Shown: positions 7,918-16,742 of the stretch, one piece after another | Position numbering within the stretch: position 1 is the first letter of the stretch | Layout of the letters: the number at the start of each line of letters is the position of its first letter | NCBI RefSeq assembly: GCF_000165465.1 | Contig: NC_017455.1 | Span: 1,488,001 to 1,552,000 of the forward strand | From: Halanaerobium praevalens DSM 2228 | Lineage (GTDB): Bacteria; Bacillota; Halanaerobiia; Halanaerobiales; Halanaerobiaceae | Direction of reading: 5' to 3' | DNA length: 64,000 nucleotides | Notes under the pieces: generated by a model | The model's database searches: none | Told to the model about the DNA's origin: nothing | Seen by the model: the letters and a program-made list of their open reading frames with translations, nothing else | Made by a program: the position numbers and the translations under genes

Positions 7918-9666
7918 TTATTCTATATTATATTTATCTATTTTATAATATAGACTTCTAACTGCAATATTAAGTAATTTAGCTGCTTCTTTACGGTTGC
8001 CATCATTTTTTTTCAAAGCTCTAATAATAGTATTTTTTTCAGTAGAGTTTATAATTTCTTTTAATGTATGGTTTTTAATTGATTTTTCTTCTAAAAGAAT
8101 CTTATTTGATTTTTCAACTTTATTACTATTTTCAACTAAAAGAGGTAAATGATTTTTATTTATAATTTCTTCTTCTAAATTCATATAAATCATTGATCTG
8201 CTTATAATATTTTCTAATTCACGAACATTACCAGGCCAATTATATTTAAAAAGTATTTGATATACATCATTGTTTATATTTTTAACAGAGCGTCCATATT
8301 CTTGATTAAGTTTTCTTATTATATGATGAATAAGAGCCTTTAAATCATCTTTTCTTTCACGAAGAGGAGGAATCCGGATTGGAAAAACATTTAAACGATA
8401 ATAAAGGTCTTCGCGAAACTCTCCCTCTTTAATTTGGTTCTCAAGATTAGTATTAGTAGCGACTATTACTCGCACATCTATTGAAATTGTTTTAGTACTA
8501 CCAACTCTAATAATTTCTTTTTCTTGTAAAACTCTCAGTAATTTTGCTTGTAGATTAAGACTTATTTTACCAATTTCATCAAGAAAAATAGTGCCTCCAT
8601 CAGCCTCTTCAAAAAGCCCAATTTTCCCACCTTTTTTTGCTCCAGTAAAAGCTCCTTCAACATAACCAAATAATTCACTTTCCAGAATATTATCTGCAAG
8701 AGCTGAACAATTAACTCTTATAAATTTATTATTTTTTCTTTTACTTGCATTATGAATAGCGTGAGCAAAAAGTTCTTTACCAGTTCCACTTTCTCCCCGT
8801 ACTAAAACAGTAACAGGAGTTCTTGAAGCTTTTTTGGCTTGTTTTATTACAGTTTCCATTTTATCACTTTTACCAATTATATCTGCAAAAGTATATTTTG
8901 CATTTAAATGCCTGATCATTCTTTTTGCTTCATTAAGTTCTTGAGTCAGCTTTTTTATTTCAGAAACATCTCTAATAACCCCTACACTACCCCTTAATTT
9001 ACCTTCAACTATTATTGGAGCAACATTAACAATAACATCTTTTTTATTAGGTCCTACTTTTATTCTTGCATTTTTTACAGGTTTTTTAGTTTTTAAAACT
9101 TTATAGTGCATACTTTTACCTTCAGCTATATCTACTGTAGCAGGTTTTCCAATAATATCAGATTTTGTTAGCCCAGTTAATCTTGTATAAGAAGGATTAA
9201 TTAAGATTCCTATTCCATCTTGATCCACAACTGAAATAGCATCTTGAGTTGAATTAATAATAGCTTCTAACATACCTCGAATTTCATTTAAATTAGTTAT
9301 TTTTTCAGCAAGTTTTTTTACTTCAGTAATATCTCTAAAAACAGATACAGCGCCTATTATTTCTCCTTGACGATCTCTAACAGGAACTCTATTTGTAATA
9401 ATTGTTGTTTCTCCAACATTTTGGACTTGATTTAATTCAGATTCACCAGTTTCTAAGATAACATGAAGTCTGGTATTAGGGATTACTTCCCTAACATCTT
9501 TACAAATAACATCTTCTTTATTTAAACCCATTATTTCAGCAGCAGCACTATTAAAAAGTTCTATGCTAGCCATTTTATCAATAGAAATAAGTCCATCATG
9601 AGTAGAATTTATAATAACATCTTTTTTCCTATTTAAATTGTTAATATATTTTAATCTATTTTTCAT
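7918..9666 (-). CDS. PAS-PAS sigma-54-dependent activator (BkdR/LevR-like)
   Basis: Enhancer-binding protein, 582 aa from the ATG at 9666, which follows AAGGTGGCTAAT. A longer frame to 9708 lacks such a site. The domains are two PAS folds (~15-120 and ~135-240), a sigma-54 AAA+ core with GESGTGKE (Walker A) and the sigma-54 contact loop GAFTGA, then a C-terminal Fis-type helix-turn-helix (GNRKEAAKLLNI). It lies directly upstream of the ptb operon, which has a -24/-12 promoter and enhancer palindromes. By analogy with BkdR it should activate branched-chain amino acid use; the PAS ligand is unknown. Confidence 0.9.
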   Translation of the reverse strand: MKNRLKYINNLNRKKDVIINSTHDGLISIDKMASIELFNSAAAEIMGLNKEDVICKDVREVIPNTRLHVILETGESELNQVQNVGETTIITNRVPVRDRQGEIIGAVSVFRDITEVKKLAEKITNLNEIRGMLEAIINSTQDAISVVDQDGIGILINPSYTRLTGLTKSDIIGKPATVDIAEGKSMHYKVLKTKKPVKNARIKVGPNKKDVIVNVAPIIVEGKLRGSVGVIRDVSEIKKLTQELNEAKRMIRHLNAKYTFADIIGKSDKMETVIKQAKKASRTPVTVLVRGESGTGKELFAHAIHNASKRKNNKFIRVNCSALADNILESELFGYVEGAFTGAKKGGKIGLFEEADGGTIFLDEIGKISLNLQAKLLRVLQEKEIIRVGSTKTISIDVRVIVATNTNLENQIKEGEFREDLYYRLNVFPIRIPPLRERKDDLKALIHHIIRKLNQEYGRSVKNINNDVYQILFKYNWPGNVRELENIISRSMIYMNLEEEIINKNHLPLLVENSNKVEKSNKILLEEKSIKNHTLKEIINSTEKNTIIRALKKNDGNRKEAAKLLNIAVRSLYYKIDKYNIE

Positions 9667-9933
9667 ATTAGCCACCTTTATTTTAAATATTCTGATTTTT
9701 AAATTCAAGATATGCTCTTTGCTTCTAGCTCATATTTTAACATAGAGGAATTATATAGTAAACATTGTAAATCAATGCACAAAGATGTTTTGAATTTATA
9801 ATTGAAAGCCTCCAAACAAGCCCCCTAAACTTTAACTCTGGCACAAAAGAAATTAAGACTCTCTTTACCATTATGACAGTAAGGATAGTTTTTGCTATTT
9901 TAAAAAATGGGGAAACTCATTTTTAATAATTTA
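9667..9933. other. Intergenic region with no gene recognised
   Basis: About 270 bases between the sigma-54 activator gene and the tRNA promoter. I see no open frame with a ribosome site and no clear hairpin; it probably holds the activator's own promoter. Confidence 0.5.
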
Positions 9934-9962
9934 TTGACATTAAACTAGAATTCTGTTAAAAT
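9934..9962 (+). promoter_or_regulatory. Sigma-70 promoter of tRNA-Arg
   Basis: TTGACA at 9934-9939, a 17-base spacer and TAAAAT at 9957-9962. The expected start is a few bases before the tRNA at 9975. Confidence 0.8.
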
Positions 9963-9974
9963 AATTTAGGTAAT

Positions 9975-10049
9975 GCCCCCGTAGCTCAGTGGATAGAGCA
10001 AAGGCCTCCGAAGCCTTGAGCGTAGGTTCGACTCCTACCGGGGGCACCA
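9975..10049 (+). tRNA. tRNA-Arg (anticodon CCG)
   Basis: A complete cloverleaf: acceptor GCCCCCG pairs with CGGGGGC, the D arm contains AGCTCAGTGGATAGAGC, the anticodon stem AAGGC/GCCTT holds the loop CTCCGAA (anticodon CCG), and the T arm contains GGTTCGACTCC. CCA is encoded at 10047-10049. Confidence 0.96.
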
Positions 10050-10085
10050 TTTGTTTAATTTGAGGTTGCTAATAGAAAAATCTCT

Positions 10086-10511
10086 TTAATTTAATTCTTG
10101 ATAAATGCTTTCTAACATCCGATTTAATAAATTACGAATTAATTTATTTTCTGCTTCTGTAAAATCAGCTGCTAATATTTTAGTAGTTTCTTTTAATATA
10201 TTGTTTATTTCATTTTCTAAATTCTTACCTTTTTTAGTTACATATAAATTTTTTATCCTTTTATCACTCTCATCTTTTCTTTTTATTACATAACCCTCTT
10301 TCACTAAACCATTTAAAAGCTTAGAAATTGTAACTTTATCTGATTTAAATACATTAGATAATTCTTCTTGATTAATCCCCTCTCTTTTATATAGACTCTT
10401 TAAAATATGAACTTGTTTAATATTTAAATTAAATTTGGCTGCCCTTTGATTAATGTAATAATTAATATATTTAGAAATTGAAGTTATATATCTTCCTAAT
10501 GATTCATGCAT
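10086..10511 (-). CDS. MarR-family transcriptional regulator
   Basis: A 141-residue winged-helix repressor: dimerisation helices at both ends, with the HTH at about residues 45-75 (NQEELSNVFKSDKVTISKLLNGLVKEG) and the wing KRKDESDKRIKNLYVT. GGGAGGA precedes the ATG. It is divergent from a MATE exporter, and a palindrome lies between them. This is the usual drug-responsive arrangement, so it probably represses the exporter. Confidence 0.88.
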   Translation of the reverse strand: MHESLGRYITSISKYINYYINQRAAKFNLNIKQVHILKSLYKREGINQEELSNVFKSDKVTISKLLNGLVKEGYVIKRKDESDKRIKNLYVTKKGKNLENEINNILKETTKILAADFTEAENKLIRNLLNRMLESIYQELN

Positions 10512-10623
10512 TAAAATTCCTCCCTAATAATATATTTAAATATAATTTTGTTTTAATTATATAATAATAAAATAAAAATAAAAAATAAGTTGCAAAATGA
10601 AACTAATTCTGTTAAACTTAATA

Positions 10624-10642
10624 TAGTTTCGATTAGAAACTA
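10624..10642. promoter_or_regulatory. MarR operator palindrome
   Basis: TAGTTTC (10624-10630), five bases, GAAACTA (10636-10642): a perfect 7-5-7 palindrome just before the exporter's ribosome site. A related GAAACTA occurs about 30 bases upstream. Confidence 0.65.
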
Positions 10643-10659
10643 AATAAGGAGATGATCAT

Positions 10660-12027
10660 ATGACAAAAATATCTGAGGCAAAACTAACAAAAGGGAAAAT
10701 AATACCTCAGTTGATAAAATTGACTTTACCAATGATTTTGGGAATGCTAGGAATGGTAATTTTTAATTTAACAGATACTTATTTTATCGGTAAACTAGGG
10801 GCTAATCAGCTTGCTGCTCTTTCTTTTACTTTTCCTGTAGTTCTGATAATTAATAGCTTTACTCAAGGAATAGGAATTGGAACGACTTCTATTATCTCTA
10901 AATATATTGGTGCTCGCAAAAACAATAAAGTTAAAAAAATTGCTACTGATAGTTTAATTCTTGGCTTAATAATTAGTGTTCTAGTCTTTATATTAGGTTC
11001 TTTAACAATCAGACCTCTATTTTCAATTTTAGGAGCAAGTGGAGTTATTTTAAATTATATTGAAGAATATATGACTATCTGGTACTTTGGCTCTTTTATG
11101 GTCGTGATACCAATGATTGGTAATAACATAATTAGATCTTTAGGAGATACCAAAATTCCTGGTTTAATTATGGGACTAAGTGCTTTAATAAATGTCATTC
11201 TTGATCCCATGTTAATTTTCGGTTATGGACCTTTACCTATACTTGGAATTAAAGGAGCTGCTATTGCTACAGTTTTGGCAAGAGCAATTACAACTTTAAC
11301 TGCCATTAGTATTTTGTATTTTAGAGAAAATATTATTTATTTTTCTAAATTCAAACTAAAGGATACTTTTAAATCTTGGAAACAAATAATTTATATTGGA
11401 ATTCCAAATTCTTTAGTCCAAATGGCTTTACCACTTAGTTCAGCTATTATAACTAAAATTTTAGCTACTTATGGTCCTAATGTAGTAGCAGGTTTTGGGG
11501 TTGCTACTAAAATCGAATTTTTTGCAATGTCTTTTATTATGGCTTTAAATTCAGTCATTGGGCCTTTTATTGGTCAAAATTTAGGTTCAAAATTATTTAA
11601 AAGAGTAAATAAAGGATTGAAATTTGGAGAATTATTTTCCTTAATAACAGGTTTTATTTTAGCAATTATTTTATCAACTTTTGCTAAAAATATAGCAGCC
11701 TTATTTAATCAAAATCCTGAAGTAATTAAAACTGTAACTAGCTATCTTTTAATAGTATCTTTTACTTATGGATTACAAGGAATTTTAAAAATTGATTCTA
11801 CAATTTTAAATGTATTAAATAAACCAATTCAGGCTGCCTTACTAATTTTTAGCCAAACTTTTTTAATCTATCTTCCACTAGCTTTAGTTGGATCTCATTT
11901 AATAGGTGTTTCTGGAATTTTTATTGCTTTATCTATTTCTTATTTAATTTCAGGATTTTTAGCCCATCTAATTGTGCAGAAAAACTTTAACTTATATAAA
12001 AAAAATTCATTAAAAAAAGTAAGCTAA
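10660..12027 (+). CDS. MATE-family multidrug exporter
   Basis: A 455-residue protein with about 12 hydrophobic helices and two internally similar halves, typical of NorM/DinF-type cation-coupled drug exporters. N-terminal LPMILGMLGMVIFNLTDTYF and the later ALINVILDPMLIFG are family motifs. An AAGGAGATGATC ribosome site sits 6 bases before the ATG. It is divergent from a MarR gene and so probably drug-inducible. Its 3' end overlaps the convergent neighbour by 4 bases. Confidence 0.9.
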   Translation: MTKISEAKLTKGKIIPQLIKLTLPMILGMLGMVIFNLTDTYFIGKLGANQLAALSFTFPVVLIINSFTQGIGIGTTSIISKYIGARKNNKVKKIATDSLILGLIISVLVFILGSLTIRPLFSILGASGVILNYIEEYMTIWYFGSFMVVIPMIGNNIIRSLGDTKIPGLIMGLSALINVILDPMLIFGYGPLPILGIKGAAIATVLARAITTLTAISILYFRENIIYFSKFKLKDTFKSWKQIIYIGIPNSLVQMALPLSSAIITKILATYGPNVVAGFGVATKIEFFAMSFIMALNSVIGPFIGQNLGSKLFKRVNKGLKFGELFSLITGFILAIILSTFAKNIAALFNQNPEVIKTVTSYLLIVSFTYGLQGILKIDSTILNVLNKPIQAALLIFSQTFLIYLPLALVGSHLIGVSGIFIALSISYLISGFLAHLIVQKNFNLYKKNSLKKVS

Positions 12028-12629
12028 ACTGATACTTTTTTTAAATGAATATCTTTTTTTATACAAAATAAACGAACTAATAAAGTAATTGCAAAAGCTA
12101 AATATAAGGCCATATTATTACCAATAAAATTATAGGTTATAATAAAAATAATTGCTCCTAAAATAGAGGCTACAGCATAAACTTCTTTATGAAATACATA
12201 AGGGATTGTATTTGCAAAAAGATCCCTTAAAGTTCCTCCACCTGTTCCTGTCAGTACAGCTAAAATTATTATCACAAATGGCTGTTCAAAACCATTAATA
12301 ACTGCTACCTCAGCTCCAATTGCTGTAAATGCTGCTAAACCAATTGCATCAAAAATATTTAAAATTTGATTAAAATGAATAATAGCTTGATAAAATATTA
12401 TTACTAAAAAAGCAGCTAAAATACTAACTATAATATAAATAGGATTAGCTAGAGAAACTGGCAATTCTTTATTTATTAAAATATCTCTAATAATCCCTCC
12501 TCCAACTGAAGTAGTTATTCCAAAAACTATAATCCCATAATAATCCATTTCTTTTTCTATAGCTCTTAATGCCCCAGACATTGCAAAAGCTATAGTACCA
12601 ATAAATTCTACAATTGTGATAAATGCCAT
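12024..12629 (-). CDS. TRIC/UPF0126-type cation channel protein
   Basis: A 201-residue membrane protein with seven helices and two UPF0126 repeats, each with a glycine-rich kink: GITTSVGGGIIRDIL and AVLTGTGGGTLRDLF. Bacterial TRIC homologues form trimeric potassium/cation channels. The start is the ATG at 12629 behind GGAGGTAAAA; an in-frame ATG at 12665 has no ribosome site. Physiological role not clear from context. Confidence 0.82.
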   Translation of the reverse strand: MAFITIVEFIGTIAFAMSGALRAIEKEMDYYGIIVFGITTSVGGGIIRDILINKELPVSLANPIYIIVSILAAFLVIIFYQAIIHFNQILNIFDAIGLAAFTAIGAEVAVINGFEQPFVIIILAVLTGTGGGTLRDLFANTIPYVFHKEVYAVASILGAIIFIITYNFIGNNMALYLAFAITLLVRLFCIKKDIHLKKVSV

Positions 12630-12816
12630 TTTTACCTCCAGAATTTTAATTTTTTTAATAAGCAAGCGATTAAATTATAGTATAGATCTTTAAAAAAATC
12701 CAGTTTCTTTTAAATTAAAATTAATTAATTTTAGGACAAAAATTAATTTTTTTGATTTTCCAGATTAAATTATCGATCTTTGCGAGCAAACTTTTGCTCT
12801 ATTACATAAAATAAGC

Positions 12817-12841
12817 CCAGAAAAGTTTAAACTTTTTCTGG
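12817..12841. terminator. Probable terminator
   Basis: CCAGAAAAGTTT pairs with AAACTTTTTCTGG. It lies downstream of the minus-strand oxidoreductase stop. The T run after it is short, so termination is probable but not certain. Confidence 0.5.
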
Positions 12842-12915
12842 ACTATAAATTCTAATTATTTTCAACTTTAAAAACAATTGGATAGTTCAAACTCTATTTT
12901 TTAAAATTAATAATT

Positions 12916-13854
12916 TTAAGATTTAACATTAATAATAATTTTTCCTCTGGCATGATGACTTTCACTTAATTTATGAGCATCTTTAAGCCCTTTTTCTGAA
13001 AATGGAAACTCTGAACCGACAATTGCTTTTAACTTTTCTTTTTCCATCATGTCAGCTAAAATTGCTAATTGATCACCATCAGGAATTAACCAGTGTAAAG
13101 TAGCTTCTACTTCTTTTTCTTTTACTACTTGCGGATCAGGTTCTTCAACAATTGAAACTAATTTTCCACCTTTTTTTAAGATACCAAGACTTTTAGTTTG
13201 AATTTCTCCACCTAAAGTATCAACTACTAAATCATAATCAGCAAGTATTTCAGCAAAATCAGCTTTAGTATAATCAATAACTTCATCTGCTCCTAATGAC
13301 TCTAAAAATTCTACATTTTTAGTGCTACCAGTGGTAGCCACATAAGCTCCTAAATTTTTAGCTATTTGAATACCAAAACTACCTACTCCTCCTGCACCAG
13401 CATGAATTAAAACTTTATCATTTTTTTCTAAATTACCAACATCAGTTAAAGACTGATATGCTGTTAAACCAGCAAGTGGTACTGCAGCTGCTTGTTTAAA
13501 ATTAATATTATCTGGTATTTTAGCTACCAAATTTTCTTTAGCAGTAGTATATTCAGCATAAGTTCCTCTATTAGTAAGTTCTGGTCGTACAAAAACCCGA
13601 TCACCAACTTTCAGACTCTCTACTTTATTTCCTTTTTCTTTGACTATTCCACTTGCATCCCAACCTAAAATAATTGGAAAATCAAAAGCAAACATTTCTT
13701 TTAGATAACCTTCTCTTAATTTCCAGTCGATTGGATTAACTGAAGCAGAATGGACTTCTATTAATATCTCATCAGCTTTTGGTTTAGGTTTTTTAATTTC
13801 TCTTTCTTTTAATTCTTCTCTATCTCCATATTGATCAATAACAATTGCTTTCAT
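12916..13854 (-). CDS. Medium-chain NAD(P)H oxidoreductase (quinone reductase-like)
   Basis: A 312-residue MDR-superfamily reductase lacking the structural-zinc cysteines: GroES-like N-terminus (VHSASVNPIDWKLREGYL, ILGWDASGIV), then the NADP-binding VLIHAGAGGVGSFGIQIAK. Members reduce quinones or enones. The ATG at 13854 follows AGAAGGTG; the GTG three codons earlier lies inside that site. A Fur-like palindrome about 50 bases upstream suggests metal or peroxide control. Exact substrate unknown. Confidence 0.85.
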   Translation of the reverse strand: MKAIVIDQYGDREELKEREIKKPKPKADEILIEVHSASVNPIDWKLREGYLKEMFAFDFPIILGWDASGIVKEKGNKVESLKVGDRVFVRPELTNRGTYAEYTTAKENLVAKIPDNINFKQAAAVPLAGLTAYQSLTDVGNLEKNDKVLIHAGAGGVGSFGIQIAKNLGAYVATTGSTKNVEFLESLGADEVIDYTKADFAEILADYDLVVDTLGGEIQTKSLGILKKGGKLVSIVEEPDPQVVKEKEVEATLHWLIPDGDQLAILADMMEKEKLKAIVGSEFPFSEKGLKDAHKLSESHHARGKIIINVKS

Positions 13855-13902
13855 TACTAACACCTTCTTTTAATTATTTATAATTCTTAATTAAAATTTA
13901 TT

Positions 13903-13917
13903 TGATAACGATTATCA
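13903..13917. promoter_or_regulatory. Fur-family operator
   Basis: TGATAACGATTATCA matches the 7-1-7 Fur box TGATAATNATTATCA with one difference. It lies 49 bases before the start of the MDR oxidoreductase. A PerR or Zur protein cannot be excluded from sequence. Confidence 0.65.
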
Positions 13918-14011
13918 TTATTGATGAATATATCATACTTTTATTAGAATATCAAAGGCAATTTTTAAAAATTTTACTTATTATTAAAATATAATTTAAA
14001 TTAAAATTAAA

Positions 14012-14509
14012 CTAAGAAGCTATTTTAAACAACTCATTGTTTTCATATTTTTCATAATCAGCTAAATCTAATTCTAAATAATAACGATCTAATCCTGCTC
14101 CATAAACATTTTCTTCATATTTTTCTTTTTTAAAACCTAATTTATCTTTATAAACATGAATTGCAGGTTTATTATCTGGATCAACAGTTAATTTGGCTTT
14201 AGAATATCCATCTTTTAGTAGTAATTCCATACCAGATTTAATCAATTTAGTTCCTAAACCTTGGTTGCGGTATTCTTCTTCTATAGCTAAAGCATAAACA
14301 TAAGCCGTATCTTTATTATCCCAATCATTCATCAGTTCTAACAAACCAACTGGTTCTTGCTTATCAAATAATACTAATAATTTACCATGTTCAATTAAAG
14401 GTACTAATTCCCATTTTGATAAACCACTGTCCCTAAAAGTCCTAGTCTCTAGTTCAACTAGCTTATCAAGTAATTTTTGGTCAAAATCTTTAATTACTTC
14501 AATTTTCAT
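14012..14509 (-). CDS. GNAT N-acetyltransferase
   Basis: A 165-residue acetyltransferase. The acetyl-CoA loop is EEEYRNQGLGTKLI (Q/RxxGxG/A), followed by the C-terminal strand with DPDNKPAIHVYKDKLGFKK. The family transfers acetyl from acetyl-CoA to small amines or protein N-termini; the substrate is not predictable here. The ribosome site AAAGGGGG precedes the ATG. A long hairpin lies in its 5' leader. Confidence 0.85.
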   Translation of the reverse strand: MKIEVIKDFDQKLLDKLVELETRTFRDSGLSKWELVPLIEHGKLLVLFDKQEPVGLLELMNDWDNKDTAYVYALAIEEEYRNQGLGTKLIKSGMELLLKDGYSKAKLTVDPDNKPAIHVYKDKLGFKKEKYEENVYGAGLDRYYLELDLADYEKYENNELFKIAS

Positions 14510-14540
14510 ATTATTTCCCCCTTTAGGTTTTAGATCACAA

Positions 14541-14590
14541 AAACTGTAATTTAAAACAATTCAAATTAGAATTGATTCAAATTACAGTTT
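14541..14590. other. Long inverted repeat in the GNAT leader
   Basis: AAACTGTAATTT (14541-14552) pairs with AAATTACAGTTT (14579-14590), with an inner AATTC/GAATT pair. Transcribed on the minus strand it would fold about 30 bases before the GNAT ribosome site. It could be an attenuator or an upstream terminator; there is only a short T run. Confidence 0.5.
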
Positions 14591-14799
14591 CAAATAATAA
14601 ACGATATTTTGTTTTTTAAAGTTGTGGCTTCTACTAAAAAATATTCTAATTCAAAACCAAAGTTCAATCTATATAGATTATAAGAAATATAAGCTAAAAT
14701 GTCAAGCATCTAAGAGCTATTATCTTTAAATCATTTCTTAGAACTCTAAATGGTTATAGAATCTCCCAAAAACTAATTTCTTAAAATAAAAAATCATTT

Positions 14800-14838
14800 T
14801 GATTGGTTATAGATTTTATCAGCAGAAAAACCAATCAG
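14800..14838 (-). terminator. Probable terminator of the DUF4153 gene
   Basis: On the minus strand CTGATTGGTT pairs with AACCAATCA around a 20-base loop and is followed by ATTTTTTATTTT. It sits 22 bases after the stop codon. Confidence 0.6.
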
Positions 14839-14860
14839 AGTCTTACGCAGAAAATTATTT

Positions 14861-16597
14861 TTATTTTAATTGAATAAAAATAAAAGAATTTAAACGATAT
14901 AATTGTAAATCTGAATTAGATTTAAGCTCTCCTGATAAATATTTAAACACAATTTTCATCTTTACAGCTTCATTTTCATATATATAATTTTGATTTAAAT
15001 CTTTTAGATCTTTTTCTGATGATTTTTGCAATTTTTGCTGCAGCTGAAGTAAATCATTTTTTAAGTTTTGCTTAAAAATAACTTTTTCAGCTTTAATTAA
15101 TTCAAGTTTAAATTGTTCTAAATTAAAATCTAAACTCAAATCATTTTCTAATTGATTTGAAGTTGAAATTTCCGAACCTTCAACTTGAAAATCTAACAAA
15201 TAATTATAATCTTCAAGTTGAAAAATTTTACCTTTAAAAGGGATTCTATAATAAAAATTATTATGATTACTATAATATCTTTGATATTTAAAACCAAATA
15301 CCTCTTCCATCTCAGTCTTTTTAAAATCAGTTGGTAAATAGTTAAGAGCTTCTAAACTGTGCTTATCAGTAAAATATTTAATAATTGAATTAATTTCTTT
15401 CTTGGCTGTAGTTGGAATTGGCTTTTTAACTATTTTATTATTTTCTAATAATTCATTTTCCCTTAATATATTTTCGAACCGTTGATTTTGACTTTTAGTT
15501 GCAAGTGAAAATCCACTCCAAGGACCAAAAACAGCTAAAATACTAATTATTGCTAAAGAAAAAACTACTATAGTATTTCTTTGTTTTTGACTAAAGTTAT
15601 AATAAAGCATTACTAAAAAAATCCAAATTCCTAACAAAAAAACATAATACCTATTTTCTGTGAGACCATAATCATTAATCCTGATAGAAAGTGCAAAAAA
15701 CATCATAATTAAAAGTGGCAAAATTATTTTAGGCATAATTAAAATAAATTTATTAACCCATTTATTTTCTTTTCTAAATGGTTTAATAAAAAAGATGACT
15801 AGAAAACTAAGCATTGAATACCAAAATACAAGTTGACCTACAATACTTTCAAGCCAAAGCTGAGTTTTAATAATTTTAATAAAATAAAGATATAAAATAA
15901 GACTATAAATTGTAAGTAAAGGCATAATTATATATAAAATTAATATTTTTAAAACTGATGAGTAATCATTTAAGTCAAAATCCCTCTTAAATAAAGGAAT
16001 TCCAGCTAACATAAAAATCGGTGCAAAAATACCTGCTGCTAAAAGCCAAGAACTAATATATAATTCTTTGGCTAATGAAAGCTCAAATAATTTATCTAAA
16101 GTAAATAAAATAGTTATTAAACCAATAAAAATTACAACAGTATAAACAATTGTTACAAAAAATTTACTAAAAATATGAGCTATATATAATTCATAATTTT
16201 TTCGCTTATAAAAATAATGGATTAATAATACTAAAAGGTAAAAACTAATATTTAGAGCAATAAAACGACTAATAGAAACTAATTCAAAGTCTTTAAAAAT
16301 AAATAAATGATAAATTAATAGAAATAAAAAAATTAAAAAATAAATTAAATGCTTTTTTATCTCTGGAAATCGTTCAAATATTAAGCTTGAACTTAAAAAT
16401 AAAGGGAAAGCAAGAGAAGTAGTTAAAGCTAACTCAATTAAAAGTTTAATTTTCTGATCAGAAAAAAGCGTATTATTATTAATAACTATCATTAAAATAA
16501 AAGTGGTAATAAAAGCTGCTAAAGCAGCTAAAGGAAATCTTTTAGTGCTTAATAGTAAATTATTAAAGATCTTTTTTAAATAATTAATTATTTTCAT
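14861..16597 (-). CDS. DUF4153-type integral membrane protein
   Basis: 578 residues. The first ~370 are about 11 hydrophobic helices starting with an N-terminal positively charged tail. The last ~200 are a soluble region rich in Lys/Glu/Asn with KKEINSIIKYFTDKH. This matches DUF4153 proteins, whose role is unknown. It is a single-gene unit between GNAT and pepD. The ATG follows AGCTGGGGG. No catalytic motif could be seen. Confidence 0.7.
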   Translation of the reverse strand: MKIINYLKKIFNNLLLSTKRFPLAALAAFITTFILMIVINNNTLFSDQKIKLLIELALTTSLAFPLFLSSSLIFERFPEIKKHLIYFLIFLFLLIYHLFIFKDFELVSISRFIALNISFYLLVLLIHYFYKRKNYELYIAHIFSKFFVTIVYTVVIFIGLITILFTLDKLFELSLAKELYISSWLLAAGIFAPIFMLAGIPLFKRDFDLNDYSSVLKILILYIIMPLLTIYSLILYLYFIKIIKTQLWLESIVGQLVFWYSMLSFLVIFFIKPFRKENKWVNKFILIMPKIILPLLIMMFFALSIRINDYGLTENRYYVFLLGIWIFLVMLYYNFSQKQRNTIVVFSLAIISILAVFGPWSGFSLATKSQNQRFENILRENELLENNKIVKKPIPTTAKKEINSIIKYFTDKHSLEALNYLPTDFKKTEMEEVFGFKYQRYYSNHNNFYYRIPFKGKIFQLEDYNYLLDFQVEGSEISTSNQLENDLSLDFNLEQFKLELIKAEKVIFKQNLKNDLLQLQQKLQKSSEKDLKDLNQNYIYENEAVKMKIVFKYLSGELKSNSDLQLYRLNSFIFIQLK

Positions 16598-16742
16598 AAA
16601 TTAACCCCCAGCTAGATAAATTACTATCATGATTATAATACAAAACAGTTTTAAAGTCTATTTTATATTTATAATAGCAATTTTTTTGAGCTGAGGGTTT
16701 AAATTTAAAGCTTTAAAAATTAATTTAGCTTTTATTAATAAA

